The position numbers were made by a program, and so were the translations under genes. This document shows, piece by piece, positions 61,620-64,000 of a stretch of 64,000 bases of DNA (positions are counted from its first letter, which is position 1; the number at the start of each line of letters is the position of its first letter). The notes below the pieces were generated by a model that saw only the letters and a list, made by a program, of their open reading frames with translations, was not told the DNA's origin and did no database searches. The stretch comes from Desulfoluna butyratoxydans (lineage in GTDB: Bacteria; Desulfobacterota; Desulfobacteria; Desulfobacterales; Desulfolunaceae). The stretch spans positions 1-64,000 of the forward strand of contig NZ_CAADHO010000008.1 in assembly GCF_900699765.1 (NCBI RefSeq), in the 5' to 3' direction.

Positions 61620-62256
61620 GGGATATCCCTGTCTAAAAATAATCCAAAACGCCCCCTGGAATGCATCACCCCGGGAAAGCCACCGATTAAAAGCCTTGCA
61701 GGTAAATCACAGATTTAAACAAAAAGCCATCCCACACAAAAAGGGACCGTTTTTTTACAGCGCCGACGGTGAGGTATTCACCCGGAACACGTACGAATCC
61801 CCCTTGTCCATCAAACCCAAGATTACGAACCGCGTCCCCATGTGGAAAAGGCCTCGGAAAAAAGGGCAGAGAGCCGACCTTGACGAAGCAACAACCGCAG
61901 GCAGGTCAATTGACTTTCCCCATAAAACATGAAATAATCTCTTAAATTCAATACATACAGACCTTTTTTACCCACTTTTCCCTCCATACCAAAATAAGCG
62001 CAGCTGACTGTCACACATCCGTCAGCGACCCTTTCAGGACCTACAGGCACCTCCCATGGGGCGCCCGAAATGAAGGGGACCGTCAATTCGCGATTCTGCG
62101 ATTAATCGCCCCCATGGCGGCCCTGTAATGCGCAGGAACAATCTACAGCAACGTTACGAGGGCAGTCATCTTACACCCTCCGGTACGAAGGCATCACCGC
62201 CATGGAAAAAACAGCGCCATGTATGTGGCCTTGCTCACGTGAACCGCATTATCAAA
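61620..62256. other. intergenic region before the outer-membrane protein genes
   Basis: No convincing gene is seen. It should contain the dbpA promoter (minus) and the promoter of the outer-membrane protein gene (plus). Confidence 0.45.
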
Positions 62257-63036
62257 ATGACAGCTTACCGACCATGCATTCTGGTACTTATCCTTGCAGG
62301 AATCCTTTGCTCGGGCCCTTTGTCACCGGCTTCCGCCCGGTGGAGCGGTTCCATCGGCACAGGCTTTTCCCGGACCCAGAGAAGCGGGGACTTAGGCCTG
62401 GGGACCCAGGGATTCGGTCCTGTCCATGTGGATGTGGACCTCTCCCCAAGTGATTTCGATGACGTGACAGACACATCCTTCGGCATCGACCTTGCCCTCA
62501 GCGACGGCACATGGATGGTCGATTTCTCCCTGGACCTCCTCGAACTTGAAGACAATGCCCCGGAACGGCTGTCCGACGGCATCACCATCCGGTCCAACAT
62601 GGGATTTGACACCCTCTCCGTGGAACTGACCGTGGGGCGCAACATCTACGAAAGCCGATGGGTAGACCTGGGGCTCCATGGGGGCCTGCGCTACGACCGC
62701 CAGGAACTTTCGGTGGACCTTTCCCAAGGCACCGACACCGAGCGGACAGAGGTGGACGAATCTTGGCTGGACCTTCTCATGGGCGCATCGGCTGACGTTC
62801 CGTTTGCAGAAAAGTGGCTCTGGAGCAACAAGTTCAATGTGGGATTCGGGGGATCGGAAGGGACCTGGTTTGCCTCCACCGGCGTCACCTGGCGCTTTCA
62901 CCCGAGCTGGTCCACCGAGGTGTATGGGGAGTTCACAGCCGTTGACTATGAAAACGGAGGCAGGGAAAACACCGACTGGTACCGTTACGATGTGGATGAA
63001 ATTATCTGGGGAGCCAACGTGCTGTTCCACTGGTAA
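62257..63036 (+). CDS. outer-membrane beta-barrel protein of unknown function
   Basis: The 259-residue protein has a signal peptide (TAYRPCILVLILAGILCSGPLSPASA). Alternating beta strands run to a terminal aromatic (WGANVLFHW), as expected of outer-membrane barrels; SNMGFDTLSVELTVGRNIYE and FNVGFGGSEGTWFASTGVTWRF are strand-like. I start at the ATG at 62257, which begins the signal peptide; a GTG six codons upstream is possible. The next gene is another outer-membrane protein in the same direction, 104 bp on. Confidence 0.78.
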   Translation: MTAYRPCILVLILAGILCSGPLSPASARWSGSIGTGFSRTQRSGDLGLGTQGFGPVHVDVDLSPSDFDDVTDTSFGIDLALSDGTWMVDFSLDLLELEDNAPERLSDGITIRSNMGFDTLSVELTVGRNIYESRWVDLGLHGGLRYDRQELSVDLSQGTDTERTEVDESWLDLLMGASADVPFAEKWLWSNKFNVGFGGSEGTWFASTGVTWRFHPSWSTEVYGEFTAVDYENGGRENTDWYRYDVDEIIWGANVLFHW

Positions 63037-63140
63037 GGCGTCCACTTAGTCATAAACCGAAGAGGCCCACTCGCCCCCTCTTTCTCAGGTGCTCATGATT
63101 CATGCAGGCCCTCTCAACAACCAAGGAAAAAGGTGAAAAA

Positions 63141-64000
63141 ATGAAACGTTCATGGTTCCTGATCACACTGGTCTTTTCCCTGGCAGCCTTCATCATGCCG
63201 GTCCACGCCATCCAGCCCATCCCGGAAGAAACCGGCTTTTCGGGATTCGTCAACGTTGGTATCGGTGCCATGGAATTCGAAACCAACATGATCTCCGGCA
63301 ACGCCATCGGCGATACCGGGGACGATGTCATCACCTCCCTTACGGACAGCCCGGACTCGGAATCCAGTGCCACCCCGGTGCTGAACTTTGAAGCATCGTA
63401 TACCTTCGCCGAGTCCCGCACCCAGATTTTTGCGGGTAACAGGCTCGAAGACCTGGTCCGGTACGACCTGTCCACCCTGGTGGGTATCCGCCAGGAGCTG
63501 AAGGGCAAGAGCATTGTCAGCATCGCCTATGTCTTCACCTCCTTTCCCACAGAGGTATGGGAGGACCCCTACGTGATCAACCAGAAACGGGAAGAGACCG
63601 ATCGGACCTCCGACGGCCTTCGCCTGGGATACGACAAAATCCTGGGGACCAAGTTCGAGGCGGAGTTCACCTGGCGCGACGTGAGCCTGGACGATGAAAC
63701 AAGCGGGCAGACCCAGCTCGTCGGCAGTTTAATCACCGCCGATGAAGCCAAGCTCCTGGACCGAAACGGGGACGTTTATGTGACCAAACTCACCTACCCC
63801 TTTGCGTTTAGAGAAAAACGCCACGTTATTGTCCCCACCCTGGATTACACCATGTACGACCTTGACGGCGACGCCATGGCCTTTGACCGGTACGGCCTGC
63901 TGCTCTCCTACCTTTTCAACACCGAAAAATTCAACCTCATCACCAACCTCTATGTTGGCCGCTCCGAGTTTGATGAAGAGAACCCCATTTACGACAAAAC
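63141..64000 (+). CDS. outer-membrane protein, DUF2860-like, 3' truncated by the window end
   Basis: The frame is open from the ATG at 63141 to the last base, so only about 286 residues are visible. It has a signal peptide (KRSWFLITLVFSLAAFIMPVHA), then IPEETGFSGFVNVGIGAMEFETNMISG, which resembles the start of DUF2860 outer-membrane proteins. Alternating strands (FEASYTFAESRTQIFAGNRLEDLVRYDLS, KFEAEFTWRDVSLDD) support a beta-barrel. AAGGTGAAAAA precedes the start. The family call is tentative; the location is firmer. Confidence 0.7.
   Translation, partial: MKRSWFLITLVFSLAAFIMPVHAIQPIPEETGFSGFVNVGIGAMEFETNMISGNAIGDTGDDVITSLTDSPDSESSATPVLNFEASYTFAESRTQIFAGNRLEDLVRYDLSTLVGIRQELKGKSIVSIAYVFTSFPTEVWEDPYVINQKREETDRTSDGLRLGYDKILGTKFEAEFTWRDVSLDDETSGQTQLVGSLITADEAKLLDRNGDVYVTKLTYPFAFREKRHVIVPTLDYTMYDLDGDAMAFDRYGLLLSYLFNTEKFNLITNLYVGRSEFDEENPIYDK

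Noticed and set aside
1-64000. tRNA or rRNA genes
   Set aside because: No cloverleaf with the TTCGANNC arm and a CCA-type end, and no rRNA segments, were recognised.

Overview
The window looks like a chromosomal segment of a Gram-negative, probably anaerobic Desulfobacterota (deltaproteobacterium). The support is indirect: a complete Tad pilus locus, two surface proteins ending in a GGCFI box of the kind common in that group, organosulfate hydrolases, a cobalamin riboswitch, GC-rich housekeeping-type genes and many GC-rich dispersed hairpins. Genus-level placement is inference.

Region 1 (1-6 kb) is mobile and AT-rich. An IS91-family transposase enters from the left edge. It abuts a short integron gene-cassette array on the minus strand: three AT-rich genes of unknown function, each followed by an attC-like imperfect palindrome. 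No integrase gene is visible. An intact IS1182-family element (2435-4265) sits exactly in the core triplet of one attC, and the IS91 end appears to lie at the core of another. The array ends at a perfect GTTAGGC core site (5324-5330), followed by a degenerate ~40-bp tandem repeat and a MITE-like element.

Region 2 (6.4-11.7 kb) is a probable glycerate/sugar-acid operon: an FCD-type GntR regulator with a clear upstream operator, an MBL-fold protein, a GntP permease, a TPR protein and a glycerate 2-kinase.

Region 3 (12.6-32.3 kb) is about the cell surface. It holds a secreted protein with a dockerin-like tail, a small membrane-anchored protein, two tandem DUF1566 proteins with C-terminal GGCFI boxes, and then a full Tad locus: flp, tadV, tadE, cpaB, cpaC, tadZ, tadA, tadB, tadC, tadD, a lipoprotein and a TadG-like protein. 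Dispersed GCCTCCGGC repeats interrupt the locus.

Region 4 (32.4-36.4 kb) carries a cobalamin riboswitch plus intrinsic terminator reading into a Crp-AraC fusion regulator. Divergent to it are DUF1007, NicO-type Co/Ni transporter and Fe-S protein genes.

Region 5 (36.4-45.2 kb) is a three-gene minus-strand operon led by a 2347-residue, signal-less LamG-repeat protein. Its two partners are unknown.

Region 6 (46-64 kb) contains a small membrane protein, a LysR regulator, an NHL-repeat protein, an RF-1-domain protein, a SsuABC/TauABC-type importer convergent with a lipoprotein alkylsulfatase, a patatin, a coupled three-gene GNAT cluster, a Cys-type arylsulfatase, dbpA and two outer-membrane proteins, the last cut by the window end. 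The importer and two sulfatases suggest organosulfate use.
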